In this document: piece by piece, positions 27,202 to 37,201 of the stretch
Numbering within the stretch: the stretch's first letter is position 1
How the letters are laid out: each line of letters starts with the position of its first letter
Origin: Francisella adeliensis
GTDB lineage: Bacteria; Pseudomonadota; Gammaproteobacteria; Francisellales; Francisellaceae
Direction of reading: 5' to 3'
DNA: 64,000 nucleotides
Assembly: GCF_003290445.1 (NCBI RefSeq)
Contig: NZ_CP021781.1
Coordinates: 1,984,001-2,048,000 of the forward strand
Notes under the pieces: model-generated
What the model was told of the DNA's origin: nothing
The model's database searches: none
What the model saw: only the letters and a program-made list of their open reading frames with translations
Position numbers and translations under genes: made by a program

Positions 27202-27747
27202 ATGAGTAATCAAAATATTATTACACCCACTAAAAACTGGGTAGAGAAAATTGTAGTAGGTATGAATCTTTGCCCCTTTGCAAAGCGTGAAATAGTAAAA
27301 GATAGAGTGCGATACACAGTTTCGGAAGTTACGGCACAAGATCAGCTACTTATGGATTTAAAGATGGAGTTAGAGCTACTTAATGCAAATACAGATATTG
27401 AAACTACGCTACTTATTCACCCAAATATTCTACATGATTTTTATAATTATAATGATTTCTTAGAGCTGACAGATAGTCTTCTTGTAGAGATGAAACTAGA
27501 TGGGGTTTATCAAATAGCTAGCTTTCACCCTGATTATCAGTTCGGTGGTACAGATTTTGATGATGCTGAAAACTATACAAATCGTTCACCATATCAGATG
27601 CTACACCTTATACGAGAAGCAAGTCTTGAAAAAGCAGTGACAAACTACCCAGACCCTGACAATATCCCAGAGCGAAATATCAAGCTTATGAATGAGCTAG
27701 GCACAGATAAGATGAAAGAACTGTTAGAAAAATGTTTTCAAAAGTAA
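27202..27747 (+). CDS. DUF1415 family protein
   Basis: The 181-residue soluble protein matches the DUF1415 pattern: WVEKIVVGMNLCPFAKRE near the start with the conserved LCPFA, IHPNILHDFYNYNDFLE, IASFHPDYQFGGT and NRSPYQMLHLIREAS. Function unknown; the single conserved Cys and His-Pro pairs hint at a redox or metal site, but this is a guess. It stands alone between divergent phosphorylases and ppaC. Confidence 0.85.
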   Translation: MSNQNIITPTKNWVEKIVVGMNLCPFAKREIVKDRVRYTVSEVTAQDQLLMDLKMELELLNANTDIETTLLIHPNILHDFYNYNDFLELTDSLLVEMKLDGVYQIASFHPDYQFGGTDFDDAENYTNRSPYQMLHLIREASLEKAVTNYPDPDNIPERNIKLMNELGTDKMKELLEKCFQK

Positions 27748-27808
27748 GTTTGTAAATATTTAAAGAAATATAGTACAATTTTTAAAAAATAAAAAAAGGC
27801 TTTAATTT

Positions 27809-28729
27809 ATGTCAGTATATGTTTTCGGACACAAAAATCCAGATAGTGATTCAATCGTGGGTGCTATATCTATAGCTTACCTAAAAAACCAAGTTGAGAA
27901 AGAGGAGTATGTTCCTGTAAGACTAGGTGAGATATCTAATGAAACAAAATTTATATTAGATAAGTTTGATGGTAAATTACCTGAGCTTAAAACATCTGTA
28001 GCAGGTGAAAAAGTATATGTTGTTGACTCAACAGATAAGGCACATTTTCAAGATGATATAGATGAAGCAACTATTGTTGGTATTATTGACCACCACAAAC
28101 TTGGAGATATGATGACATCTACTCCACTTGAATGCTGGATTAGACCTATTGGTTGTTCTAACACTATCGTAAAAGAAGTTTATGATGCTTTAGGTGTAGC
28201 TATCCCTAAAAATATCGCTGGTATGATGATGCTGGCTATTTTAAGTGATACAGTAATGTTTAAATCACCAACTTGTACAGAAATCGATAAAAAGGCTGTA
28301 AAAGAGCTAGCTAAGATAGCTGGTATAGCAAACCCTCAAGAGCTAGCTATGGAAATGTTTATTGTGAAATCTGCGACAGTAGGTGCAACAGCTAGACAAC
28401 TAAATACTAAAGACTACAAGCCGTTTATGATGAATGGCCATAAGGTTGGAGTAAATCAGCTTGAGATGATAGATATCTCTACTCTAGATGATAGAAAAGA
28501 TGAAATCTATGCAGATATGGTTGCTATGAAAGAAGAAGAAGGTCTTCATACAATGTTAGTTCTTCTGACAGATGTCATGAAAGAAGGTTCTCAACTTCTT
28601 TGTGTAAGTGATGACCCAAGCAAAATAGAAGCAGCTTTTGATAAAAAACTAGAAAATAATCAAGTGTGGTTAGATGGTGTTCTAAGTCGCAAAAAGCAAG
28701 TTATTCCTTTTGTACAACCTCAGTTTTAA
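27809..28729 (+). CDS. ppaC: Manganese-dependent inorganic pyrophosphatase
   Basis: The family-II pyrophosphatase hydrolyses PPi to phosphate. It has 306 residues: VFGHKNPDSDSIVGAI (HxxxDxD metal ligands), VDSTD, IIDHHKLGD (DHH motif), and the C-terminal DHHA2 domain ending with LDGVLSRKKQVIPF, which contains the substrate-binding SRKK. AAAAAGG lies 8 nt before the ATG. Normal length (about 310). Confidence 0.95.
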   Translation: MSVYVFGHKNPDSDSIVGAISIAYLKNQVEKEEYVPVRLGEISNETKFILDKFDGKLPELKTSVAGEKVYVVDSTDKAHFQDDIDEATIVGIIDHHKLGDMMTSTPLECWIRPIGCSNTIVKEVYDALGVAIPKNIAGMMMLAILSDTVMFKSPTCTEIDKKAVKELAKIAGIANPQELAMEMFIVKSATVGATARQLNTKDYKPFMMNGHKVGVNQLEMIDISTLDDRKDEIYADMVAMKEEEGLHTMLVLLTDVMKEGSQLLCVSDDPSKIEAAFDKKLENNQVWLDGVLSRKKQVIPFVQPQF

Positions 28730-28820
28730 TGCTCTAAAGTTACTTAAACCTTATTTTTCTCTTGAGCCTAACGAATAATTCTTATACGGGCTAAATCATG
28801 TAAAATATCTTTAAAAATAA

Positions 28821-29459
28821 TTATTTAGTTTTTACAGATGTCAAAATATTTGTATAAATCATTGGTTTGTCAGAGTTGTGAGTTTCTTTTAGCTTTTCTT
28901 TAACTAAGCCAATACCTTTACAATAAAATTCTTCACTTTCAGTTTTTATAACCTGATCTTTAAACTTGATAGTTGAATTAACATCAAGCTCAACACAATC
29001 TTTATAAATTTTACCATCAACATTGATTTCTGGGATTTGCTTTTTAAACTCTGATGTATCTGTAACATCTCTATCTTCTATATTTTGATGATGCTTTTCA
29101 ACCTCACCAAACTTTATCTTTGCTGGAAATAGTTTAGTTTCCACTTCTGATCCAGGAGATACAGTATAAATAGAACCATCTTCTCTTATCTCGTAAGCGT
29201 AATCATATTTTGTACCTGAAACTTTAGTATTTGATGAATCTTTAAGCTCACTAACATAGTGACACAAACTCTTATCTTCATTACAACTCTTGATTGTTGT
29301 ACTAATAAAAAACTTAAGCTTACCATTTTCATCTATAGTTTTATACTTGTAGACTGTACCTGTGTCAGTTGAAATATAATCCTTACCATTTAGGTCAGAA
29401 CTATAACCTACAGATATAATTGTTAAAGCAGTTGCTAAAATGATCAAGGTCTTTCTCAT
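28821..29459 (-). CDS. Exported protein of unknown function
   Basis: From the ATG at 29459 (AAGGGT 5 nt upstream) the product has 212 residues and a signal peptide (MRKTLIILATALTIISVGYS). The mature part is mostly beta-strand-like and rich in Lys/Asp, with four cysteines in two close groups (KSCNEDKSLCHY and YKDCVEL/EEFYCKG) that may form disulfides. It looks like a periplasmic lipocalin-type or DUF-type fold, but no family is recognised. A longer frame starting at 29546 would place 29 extra residues before the signal peptide and is rejected. Confidence 0.6.
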   Translation of the reverse strand: MRKTLIILATALTIISVGYSSDLNGKDYISTDTGTVYKYKTIDENGKLKFFISTTIKSCNEDKSLCHYVSELKDSSNTKVSGTKYDYAYEIREDGSIYTVSPGSEVETKLFPAKIKFGEVEKHHQNIEDRDVTDTSEFKKQIPEINVDGKIYKDCVELDVNSTIKFKDQVIKTESEEFYCKGIGLVKEKLKETHNSDKPMIYTNILTSVKTK

Positions 29460-29643
29460 TGTTACCCTTAAAGAAGTTGTTATATTTGTGACTCTAACAT
29501 ATATTGAATGATAAATGAACTTTAACCTTGTGATATATCTTGTCATTTCAATAGCTTTTGAACTAGTTATATATTGACAATACCTCCCTATTTGAGAAAA
29601 TTAAACTATATTCAATTTTTAAATCAAATTTTTCACAAAGATC

Positions 29644-29675
29644 GGTGTCGATACACCTTTATTTTGTGTCTACCA
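29644..29675 (+). promoter_or_regulatory. Terminator-like hairpin in the purB leader
   Basis: GGTGT and ACACC (29644-29648, 29653-29657) form a five-pair stem with a CGAT loop, followed by TTTATTTTGTG. It lies 46 nt before the purB ATG on the purB strand. No plus-strand gene ends nearby (ppaC ends 900 nt upstream), so it could act as a leader attenuator. The stem is short. Confidence 0.3.
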
Positions 29676-29703
29676 TTAGTGTTTTAATAACAAGGATAAA
29701 ACG

Positions 29704-31002
29704 ATGATAAAAAGATACGATGTAGCAGAGATCTCAAAAATTTGGGATGATGAAAATAAATATACAAAGATGCTAGAAGTTGAGTTAGCAATTTTAGAAG
29801 CACTTGAAGATAAAATGGTGCCAAAAGGTACAGCTGCTGAGATTCGTGCAAAAGCTGAAATTCGTCCAGATAGAGTTGATGAAATTGAGAAAGTTACAAA
29901 GCATGACATTATTGCATTTTGTACTTCTATCGCCGAGCAATTTACAGCTGAGACAGGTAAGTTTTTCCACTTTGGTGTGACTTCATCAGATATTATTGAT
30001 TCTGCTCTTAGCTTACAAATCCGTGAGTCTTTAGACTTTGTAGTAAAAGATTTAGAAGCTCTTTGTGATTCACTACTTGCAAAAGCTCAAGAGACAAAAG
30101 AGATCATCACAATGGGTAGAAGCCACGGTATGTTTGCAGAGCCTATGAGTTTCGGTCAGAAATTCTTGGGTGCTTTTGTCGAGTTTAAGCGTCGTTTGAA
30201 AGACTTAAAAGACTTCCAAAAAGATGGTCTTACTATTCAGTTCTCAGGTGCAGTTGGTAACTATTGCATACTTACAACTGAAGATGAGAAAAAAGCTGCT
30301 GATATACTAGGCTTACCAGTAGAAGAAGTTTCAACTCAAGTTATCCCTAGAGATAGAATCGCTAAGCTAGTATCTATTCATGGACTTATAGCTGCTGCGA
30401 TTGAGAGATTAGCAGTTGAGATAAGACATCTACATAGAAGTGATGTATTTGAAGTTTATGAAGGCTTCTCTAAGGGTCAAAAAGGCTCTTCTACTATGCC
30501 ACATAAGAAAAACCCAATCTCTACAGAGAACCTAACAGGTATGGCTAGAATGCTTCGCTCTCATGTATCTATTGCATTAGAAAACTGTGTACTTTGGCAT
30601 GAAAGAGATATTTCTCACTCATCTGCAGAACGATTCTACCTTCCTGATAACTTCGGTATCATGGTTTATACTTTGCGTAGAATGAGAAATACTATCGATA
30701 ATCTTGTAGTACAAAAAGATATTATCGAAGATAGAGTAAAGGGTACAAGTGCATACCTATCAAGCTTCTACCTACACTTCTTGATTGCAAACACTGAGTT
30801 TATGCGTGAAGATTGCTACAAAATCGTACAGCAAGTAGCATTTGAGCTTAAAGCTGGCGAATCATTCTCACAAAAGCTACAAGCTATTATGAAGTCTGAG
30901 CATGGTATCGACCTAAGCGTTCCAGAAATGGATTTTGAAGGTATCAAAAAGACTTATCTAAAAGAAATTGATCATGTTTTTGAAAGATCTATAAAAACCT
31001 AA
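29704..31002 (+). CDS. purB: Adenylosuccinate lyase
   Basis: The enzyme releases fumarate in the eighth step of IMP synthesis and in AMP synthesis. The 432-residue fumarase/aspartase-superfamily protein has KRYDVAEISKIWDDE at the start, TSSDIIDSA, the signature SSTMPHKKNP, and WHERDISHSSAERF. Length and motifs are normal. AAGGAT lies 7 nt before the ATG. A 61-bp copy of its 5' end lies on the other strand at 8482-8542. Confidence 0.96.
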   Translation: MIKRYDVAEISKIWDDENKYTKMLEVELAILEALEDKMVPKGTAAEIRAKAEIRPDRVDEIEKVTKHDIIAFCTSIAEQFTAETGKFFHFGVTSSDIIDSALSLQIRESLDFVVKDLEALCDSLLAKAQETKEIITMGRSHGMFAEPMSFGQKFLGAFVEFKRRLKDLKDFQKDGLTIQFSGAVGNYCILTTEDEKKAADILGLPVEEVSTQVIPRDRIAKLVSIHGLIAAAIERLAVEIRHLHRSDVFEVYEGFSKGQKGSSTMPHKKNPISTENLTGMARMLRSHVSIALENCVLWHERDISHSSAERFYLPDNFGIMVYTLRRMRNTIDNLVVQKDIIEDRVKGTSAYLSSFYLHFLIANTEFMREDCYKIVQQVAFELKAGESFSQKLQAIMKSEHGIDLSVPEMDFEGIKKTYLKEIDHVFERSIKT

Positions 31003-31016
31003 CTCTAAAAGATAAA

Positions 31017-32672
31017 TTATTCTAAAACCCCTAAAAGCTCTCTAGCATGCTTTAAGGTATTTTCAGAAATATCTATCCCTCCAACAATTTTAGCAATCTC
31101 TTGGATTCGTTGATCTTGATCTAATTCAATAATCTTTGACTCTGTAGTATCTTTGAGGTATTTTTTAGATACATGTAAATGACAATCAGCCTGTGCAGCA
31201 ACTTGTGCTTGGTGAGTGATACAAAGTATTTGTAGCTTTTGTGACAACGTTTTTAGTAGTTTACCGACAATTTCAGCTGTACCTCCAGATATACCAACAT
31301 CCACCTCATCAAAAACTAGTGTAGGATATGATCTTTTCTCAGCTGATACTGCTTGTATGGACAACCCTATACGACTAAGCTCTCCGCCTGATGCAACTTT
31401 TTTAACAGGTGCTAGTTGTTCACCCAAATTAAAGTTAATCATAAACTCGCATTTATCAACACCTTTAGCTGTTTTACTATCTAATGGCAAAATCTGTGCA
31501 ACAAAACTACCTTTTGGTATATTTAGTGATCTGATATTTTTCTCAACCTGCTTTGAAAAATCCTTAGCTGCTTTTTGGCGTGCTTGCGTAAGCTTTGTAG
31601 CTTGTGTTAGGTATTCTTGTAAAAGCTGTTGCTCTCTATCTTTCAGAGCATTTAAGCTATCATTTTCTTGTGAGAAACTTTCTAACTCTGCTTGAAGCTC
31701 TGCAATATAACCATACAAATAACTAGGCTCAACTTTGTGCTTACGTGCAAGATCGTATATTTGTCCCATCCTGGTTTCCACTTGTGCCAACTCTTCTGGG
31801 TCTTGCTCTAAAGATCCTAGCTTATTTTGAGCCTCATCATAACCTTCTTGAGCATAAACTTTTGTTTGTGTTATTAGATCCGCAAGAGTTTCAAAAGATT
31901 TATCTTCTATAAGTTTTGATGTTTCTTTTTCAAGTTGAGTCAGCATTGAAATGATATTTTCATCATTATCATAAAGTGCATTACTGATGTAATTTAAGCT
32001 ATAGCTAACCTCATCTACACTTGAAAGACTCTTTTGTTTGCCTGATAGCTCTTCAAACTCATTTTCATCTAGCTCTAATGCTACAAGTTCATCAAGCTTA
32101 TACTCTAAAAGCTCTTTTTGACTATTTTGGCTTTCTACTAGTTCTTCTAAGTTTCTTATCTGTGCTGTTATTTTTTGTAGCTCACAAAAGTTGTTTGAAA
32201 CTTTCGTTACTAAACCATCATTACTTGCAAAAGTATCTAACAAGTTTAGTTGAGATTTTGGATTTAATAAATCTTGATGAGAGTGTTGGCTATAGATGTT
32301 TATAAGCCTATCTGAAATTTTTTGTATATCGCTTGCTCTGGCTACACTTCCATTTATAAATAATCTACTTTGCTTAGATTTGTTTACAACTCTACGAAAT
32401 ATACACTCGTTATCATAATCTATAAACAATTCATCAAGTAATTCTTTAGCGCGATGATTATCTTTTATACAAAATGTAGCCGATACCTCTGTAATATCAT
32501 CCTCATGTAAAAATGACTTCTCAAGCCTTGCCCCTAGCACAAAGCTAAGAGCATCAAGAAGTATTGATTTACCTGCACCTGTTTCACCGGTAAGTACAGT
32601 CATTGCACTTTTAAAATCGATTTCACTTGATTTTATAATAGCGAAATTCTTAATAGATAAATGTAATAACAT
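31017..32672 (-). CDS. recN: DNA repair protein RecN
   Basis: This SMC-like ATPase acts in double-strand break repair. From ATG 32672 it has 551 residues, matching E. coli RecN (553). LLHLSIKNFAIIKS is the family N-terminus, LTGETGAGKSILLDAL the Walker A motif, and long central helices form a coiled coil. ASGGELSRIGL is the ABC signature and VFDEVDVGISGG the Walker B. A longer frame from 32738 adds 22 residues before this conserved start and is not used. Confidence 0.93.
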   Translation of the reverse strand: MLLHLSIKNFAIIKSSEIDFKSAMTVLTGETGAGKSILLDALSFVLGARLEKSFLHEDDITEVSATFCIKDNHRAKELLDELFIDYDNECIFRRVVNKSKQSRLFINGSVARASDIQKISDRLINIYSQHSHQDLLNPKSQLNLLDTFASNDGLVTKVSNNFCELQKITAQIRNLEELVESQNSQKELLEYKLDELVALELDENEFEELSGKQKSLSSVDEVSYSLNYISNALYDNDENIISMLTQLEKETSKLIEDKSFETLADLITQTKVYAQEGYDEAQNKLGSLEQDPEELAQVETRMGQIYDLARKHKVEPSYLYGYIAELQAELESFSQENDSLNALKDREQQLLQEYLTQATKLTQARQKAAKDFSKQVEKNIRSLNIPKGSFVAQILPLDSKTAKGVDKCEFMINFNLGEQLAPVKKVASGGELSRIGLSIQAVSAEKRSYPTLVFDEVDVGISGGTAEIVGKLLKTLSQKLQILCITHQAQVAAQADCHLHVSKKYLKDTTESKIIELDQDQRIQEIAKIVGGIDISENTLKHARELLGVLE

Positions 32673-32823
32673 TGAGACCAAAATATGCTTTTTTCTATAG
32701 GTAAATATATCATGCTTAAGTAGATATACAAAAGCCATTTAAAATTACTTGATAAACCCTTGTAGTGATGATATTTGTCTGTATAATTTTCGGTCTTAAT
32801 CAATCCATATATTAAAAACGAAA

Positions 32824-33570
32824 TTGAATAACTTATTTATCAAACCTTATTGTAGGACTTTAAAGGCTATTGCTCTTTTGTTTATGAGTATTGTATTGAG
32901 TAGTTGTGCTGCTCATATGGCTATGCCTGTTAATTTAACAAATAACTCAGATAAAATACCTGTCGAAGGGTTTGCATTTTCAGCCTTTAGTAATAAATTA
33001 AATTTTGGTCAGTATTATGTCACTGATATTAATCGAGGCTGGACTAAAAAGCATGACTTATCAATACTAGGAGATAGTTCTTCAAACACAGAACAGAAGT
33101 ATAATTTTTCAATTAACAAAAATGATCAGCTATTATGGAATGTAGAATGTATTTCAGGTGCATCTTGGAATCAACTTAAGATTGAAAATTTTTTTGGTGG
33201 AAGCCTATCTTTTGAATCTTCATCCAACCAACAGTTGATTTGTATCATGCAAAATCATAATAAAACTGCAAAACTTTTCATGTCTCAACCTAGTATCAAC
33301 TCTTCACTACAAGGTGTTATGACAAATAATGGTATGCAAATTAATGTATCGGGAACAGAAAAGTTTGCCTCAACATCTATTACAATGGGTACTCCGACTG
33401 GCTACATATTTTCTATAAATAATAGTCCTATGGGTGCTGTTGAAGTTATAAATGGTGGCAATATTTGGTTTAACAAAACAACTTCTCCAAATACAAGATC
33501 CTCATTAGCTACTATATCTGCTGTAATGTTGCTCTATCAGAACCCTAGAAAAAACTCTGAACAAATATAA
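32824..33570 (+). CDS. Lipoprotein of unknown function
   Basis: The 248-residue product has a lipobox: a hydrophobic stretch ALLFMSIVLSSC puts the lipidated Cys near residue 28. The start is TTG at 32824, since the only ATG before the Cys would leave too short a signal. The mature protein is beta-rich with many Asn/Ser (SFESSSNQQLICIM, SISTMGTPTGYIFS-like strands). A conserved-looking GNIWFNKTTSP lies near the end. No family recognised. Divergent from recN. Confidence 0.6.
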   Translation: MNNLFIKPYCRTLKAIALLFMSIVLSSCAAHMAMPVNLTNNSDKIPVEGFAFSAFSNKLNFGQYYVTDINRGWTKKHDLSILGDSSSNTEQKYNFSINKNDQLLWNVECISGASWNQLKIENFFGGSLSFESSSNQQLICIMQNHNKTAKLFMSQPSINSSLQGVMTNNGMQINVSGTEKFASTSITMGTPTGYIFSINNSPMGAVEVINGGNIWFNKTTSPNTRSSLATISAVMLLYQNPRKNSEQI

Positions 33571-33728
33571 AAGCAAATCAGCCTTCATAAGCCCTCGAAT
33601 TACTTATAGTAGATCTCACTTTATTCGAGCTATATTCTTAACTATAATTACTATGCAAAAAATATATTTTATGAGTGGTTAAAATATATTATACTTTCAA
33701 GGTAATTTTGAAACCAAAGGATATAAAA

Positions 33729-34919
33729 ATGCAACTTTCAAAAAGAGTAAAGGCGATGCAAGCCTCTCCAGTTCGTAAACTAGTACCTTATTCAATTGCT
33801 GCTGAAAAAGCAGGTAAAAAGGTTTATCACTTAAATATCGGACAACCAGACATTAAAACTCCTAATGAGTTTATGGATGCTATCCGTGCTTTTGATAAAG
33901 AAACTATTGAGTACGCTGTTTCAAGTGGTGACATAAATCTTATAAAAGCAATTTCAGAATACTACAAAAGGTTTGATATTGACTACAAGGAAGATGAGAT
34001 ATTAATTACAAATGGTGGCTCAGAAGCACTTATCTTTGCAGCAATTGCTCTTTGTAATGCTGGTGAAGAGATTCTAGTTCCAGAACCTTTTTATACAAAT
34101 TATAATGGCTTTACAACAGCTGTTGATGTAGCTATCAAACCAATCACAACAAAAGCAGAAGATGGTTTTCACCTGCCAAGTAAAGAAGAAATACTAGCTT
34201 GTGTAACTCCCAAAACTCGAGCTATCATGATCTCTAACCCTGGTAACCCTACAGGCGTTGTATACTCTAAAGAAGAGCTTGAGATTTTAGCAGAAGTAGC
34301 ACTAGAAAAAGATCTTTTTATAATCAGTGATGAAGTTTATCGTGAGTTTACATATGATGGTCTTACTTGTACTTCTTTTGGTAATATCAAAAGTGTTGAA
34401 GATAGAGTAATAATTGTAGATTCAGTTTCAAAACGCTATAGTGCTTGTGGTGCTAGGGTTGGTTCACTTTGCTCTAAAAATAAAGAGTTCATAGCTGAAG
34501 TTAATAAGCTTTGCCAAACAAGACTATGTGTAGCAACTCTTGAACAAGTTGGCGCAGCAGCATTATATGGCGTAAGTGAAAAGTACTTAAAAGAAGTAAA
34601 TGAAGAGTACCAGAACCGTCGTGATATAACTTTTGCAGCACTTTCAAAAATGGAAGATGTTGTTTGTGAGAAGCCAACAGGTGCTTTTTATGTGGTTGCT
34701 AAACTACCTATAGATAATGCTGAAAAATTTGCACTGTGGTTACTTACTGACTTTGAAGATAATGGTGAAACTGTAATGGTTTCACCGGCAGCTGATTTTT
34801 ATGCTACAAAAGGTCTTGGTAAAGATGAAATTCGTATAGCTTATATCCTAGAGGAAAATTCTTTAAAAAGAGCTATGGAACTTCTTGATAAAGCTATCAA
34901 AGCTTATAACAAACTATAA
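33729..34919 (+). CDS. Pyridoxal-phosphate aspartate-type aminotransferase
   Basis: The 396-residue fold-I class I/II aminotransferase has LNIGQPDIKTP, ISNPGNPTG, ISDEVYREF, and DSVSKRYSACGARVGS carrying the PLP lysine. The group includes AspB/AspC, so aspartate is the likely amino donor, though aromatic or other acids are possible. I start at ATG 33729 (AAAGGAT upstream) because QLSKRVKAMQASPVRK matches the usual N-terminus. The longer frame from 33675 reads through non-coding sequence. Confidence 0.88.
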   Translation: MQLSKRVKAMQASPVRKLVPYSIAAEKAGKKVYHLNIGQPDIKTPNEFMDAIRAFDKETIEYAVSSGDINLIKAISEYYKRFDIDYKEDEILITNGGSEALIFAAIALCNAGEEILVPEPFYTNYNGFTTAVDVAIKPITTKAEDGFHLPSKEEILACVTPKTRAIMISNPGNPTGVVYSKEELEILAEVALEKDLFIISDEVYREFTYDGLTCTSFGNIKSVEDRVIIVDSVSKRYSACGARVGSLCSKNKEFIAEVNKLCQTRLCVATLEQVGAAALYGVSEKYLKEVNEEYQNRRDITFAALSKMEDVVCEKPTGAFYVVAKLPIDNAEKFALWLLTDFEDNGETVMVSPAADFYATKGLGKDEIRIAYILEENSLKRAMELLDKAIKAYNKL

Positions 34920-34954
34920 CAAGTATAATATAAGACGCTTTCTACCTCTTAGTT

Positions 34955-35611
34955 TTATAGTTTTCTAACGAGGTTTATCCCATCACCTATAGATATAATA
35001 CAATTTTCTACTCTTTTATCATTTTTAATAAAATTATTTAACTCTCGTATAGCCTGTGTTTGCTCATCATTTTGATGAATATCTGCAACCTTACCTGACC
35101 ATAAAACATTATCGATAGCTATTATGCCACCTGTATTTAATAACTGTAGGCTACTTTTATAATAGTTAAGATAATTTCCCTTATCAGCGTCTATATACAC
35201 AAAATCAAAAGCTCTCTTTTGAGAGATAAACTTCCTTAGTGTTTCCAATGCAGGAGCTATATTGAGATTAATCTTATCAGCTACACCAGCTTTTTGCCAA
35301 AAACACTTATATGGCTCGATATATTCGTGACTTATATCGCAAGCTTCTACTCCACCATCAACAGGAAGTGCTTGAGCCATAACTAAAGTACCAAATCCAC
35401 GAAAAGTGCCAATTTCTAAAATATTTTTGGCACCAATCATTTTTATAAAAATGTTTAATAATTGCAGTTGATTTGGAGAGCTAAGCATCTCAGAATATTC
35501 TTCTTTCTTAGCTTTTTCAAAAAGCTCCAAAGCAATAGGATTTAGATTGACTGATTTGTCATCAATATATTGATTTAAGCCCTGATTGTTAAATAATGAT
35601 TTTATAGACAT
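34955..35611 (-). CDS. SAM-dependent O-methyltransferase (class I, family 3)
   Basis: The 218-residue protein is of the caffeoyl-CoA/catechol O-methyltransferase type. ILEIGTFRGFGTLVMA is the SAM motif I, VDGGVEACDISHEYI is the second strand acidic region, and FDFVYIDADKGNYLNYY with IAIDNVLWSGKV gives the metal-binding Asp/Asn residues. The bacterial substrate of this group is usually unknown. Convergent with the aminotransferase gene. Confidence 0.88.
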   Translation of the reverse strand: MSIKSLFNNQGLNQYIDDKSVNLNPIALELFEKAKKEEYSEMLSSPNQLQLLNIFIKMIGAKNILEIGTFRGFGTLVMAQALPVDGGVEACDISHEYIEPYKCFWQKAGVADKINLNIAPALETLRKFISQKRAFDFVYIDADKGNYLNYYKSSLQLLNTGGIIAIDNVLWSGKVADIHQNDEQTQAIRELNNFIKNDKRVENCIISIGDGINLVRKL

Positions 35612-35696
35612 AAGTATTCTCGACTGGAGATTTATGTACTAATTATAACCTAAACTGTTGGCGTATAAAAAAGAAGTTAAAACTAGAGTCAAAAGA

Positions 35697-36344
35697 CTAA
35701 CAATCTATCCTTTTATTGATAGAAAAAGTCCAAAACCAAAAGATAAGAGCATAAACACCCCACCACTCTACAATATTATGGTTAACAGTTGTTTGATCCA
35801 TAAATATTGACCAAACAGAAAATACTATTGTAACTAGTATAGCTACACGACGCATGATCATAGGTAGCTTATTTACTTTATCTGAGTATTTAAATTCTAA
35901 AATTGTATACCAAATCTGGCAAACACTCATAGTCACAAAAAATATAGCCACCCCTTTTAGATGAACTTTCATAAGAGTATTATCACCATCTATTACGGAA
36001 GTACCTATTATCAAACCAATACAGCCGGCTATAGCTAAAAACAGTATGATTTTACCTTGCTTAATTACTGATTTATTATGATCACTAATCTCTACAAGCC
36101 AATGTTGGATAAAGAAAAATATCACACCCATTAAAGTAGCAGTAGGGATAAGAACTGCTTTCAACATATAGTTTTCATATGAAGAAAAACCTGCATGAGT
36201 AATGTCCGAACATCCGGATATAAATGGGTTACATAGTGTATTATGATTATCCCAAATAGATAAAAAATAAGTCGCTAAAAATAAAACAGCAACTCCGATA
36301 GTTGTAAAAGATATAAGTTTTTTTGGATTTAGTTCTGCTTTCAT
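35697..36344 (-). CDS. Integral membrane protein, six predicted segments
   Basis: The 215-residue protein has six hydrophobic segments. After segment 1, an outer loop holds LCNPFISGCSDITHAGFSSYENY with two cysteines. This layout (first loop with IS-x-x-x-x-A, six segments) resembles the Frag1/DRAM/Sfk1 or DUF998-like fold, but I cannot place it firmly. The end WGVYALIFWFWTFSINK is aromatic. Transcribed alone or with the gene 77 bp upstream. Confidence 0.6.
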   Translation of the reverse strand: MKAELNPKKLISFTTIGVAVLFLATYFLSIWDNHNTLCNPFISGCSDITHAGFSSYENYMLKAVLIPTATLMGVIFFFIQHWLVEISDHNKSVIKQGKIILFLAIAGCIGLIIGTSVIDGDNTLMKVHLKGVAIFFVTMSVCQIWYTILEFKYSDKVNKLPMIMRRVAILVTIVFSVWSIFMDQTTVNHNIVEWWGVYALIFWFWTFSINKRIDC

Positions 36345-36421
36345 GAAAAATTTTATTATTAATGTTCACCTACTATAAAGTGTAACATGAATTACAAAAA
36401 TATTTATTTATAAGATTTATA

Positions 36422-37201
36422 TTAATAATATGGACATTTCTTAATCTTAGATGTCTTCCAAGTGGGAGAAAAAACATTAACTGTTGGTGCAATCTCCATA
36501 CCTGGTTCAAAATTATTGTTTGTAACATAACCATTTTGTGCATAAGTTTTTTCTATTTGAGCACCTCCTTTAACAAGCATATTATCAAGATGCTCATGTG
36601 CTATAGCAACAGAATAAGTTATAGGGTTAACACTGATAGATCCTCGCTCATATGAAGCTGTACAACCTTTATTTCTATCATGAAGAACACCAGTTACTTT
36701 TGCAACAGGATGTGATTCAGCAACTATTCCCAAGTATGCTTTCTCTTTTAGTGATGCTGCAGCCTCACAAGAAGCTTCTACTTTATAATGTCCAGAGACC
36801 TTACCACCAACAAATAAGTTAAACCCTCCGACAGATGCTTCTCCATTTGATTCACAATGCACATTTGCTTCCGCTTCTGCTGCTGCATTTTGACCATAAT
36901 CCATTGAAAAGTCTAATATAGCAGTCTCACCTGGCTTAACAGTTATCGGGTTACGGATTAAAAACGCTCCATACTTACTCTTCTCATTATCTGGTTCTAT
37001 AGTATAGTCCATATTAGATGTAAGATTTTTAAACTCAACCTTGCCATAACGAGCATTCTCAGGACCATTAGGATTTTCTTTCGCCGATGATAAATGCCCT
37101 AAAGTAATATCTCCTGAATTATCAACTCTATTAGCATTTGCATTAGCTAATGACAGAGCACCCAAAGTGATAGCTCCGATTATTAATGTTTTATATTTCA
37201 T
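36422..37201 (-). CDS. Exported protein of unknown function
   Basis: From ATG 37201 (AAGGTGG 5 nt upstream) the product has 259 residues with a signal peptide ending ANANA. The mature protein begins with RVDNSGDITLGHLSSAKENP. It has strand-like segments (YGKVEFKNLTSNMDYTIE, GKVSGHYKVEASCEAAASLKEK) and four cysteines, and it ends PTWKTSKIKKCPYY. It is reminiscent of secreted beta-sandwich proteins. No family recognised. The GTG at 37210 lies on the ribosome-binding site and is not the start. Confidence 0.6.
   Translation of the reverse strand: MKYKTLIIGAITLGALSLANANANRVDNSGDITLGHLSSAKENPNGPENARYGKVEFKNLTSNMDYTIEPDNEKSKYGAFLIRNPITVKPGETAILDFSMDYGQNAAAEAEANVHCESNGEASVGGFNLFVGGKVSGHYKVEASCEAAASLKEKAYLGIVAESHPVAKVTGVLHDRNKGCTASYERGSISVNPITYSVAIAHEHLDNMLVKGGAQIEKTYAQNGYVTNNNFEPGMEIAPTVNVFSPTWKTSKIKKCPYY

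Noticed and set aside
29460-29546. 29 extra N-terminal codons on the exported protein at 28821-29459
   Set aside because: They precede a complete signal peptide, and the internal ATG has AAGGGT.
31216-31695. 159-codon plus-strand frame inside recN
   Set aside because: Shadow of recN; the Ser/Cys-rich content is typical of antisense frames.
32673-32738. RecN start at 32738
   Set aside because: The conserved RecN N-terminus begins at the ATG at 32672, giving the usual length.
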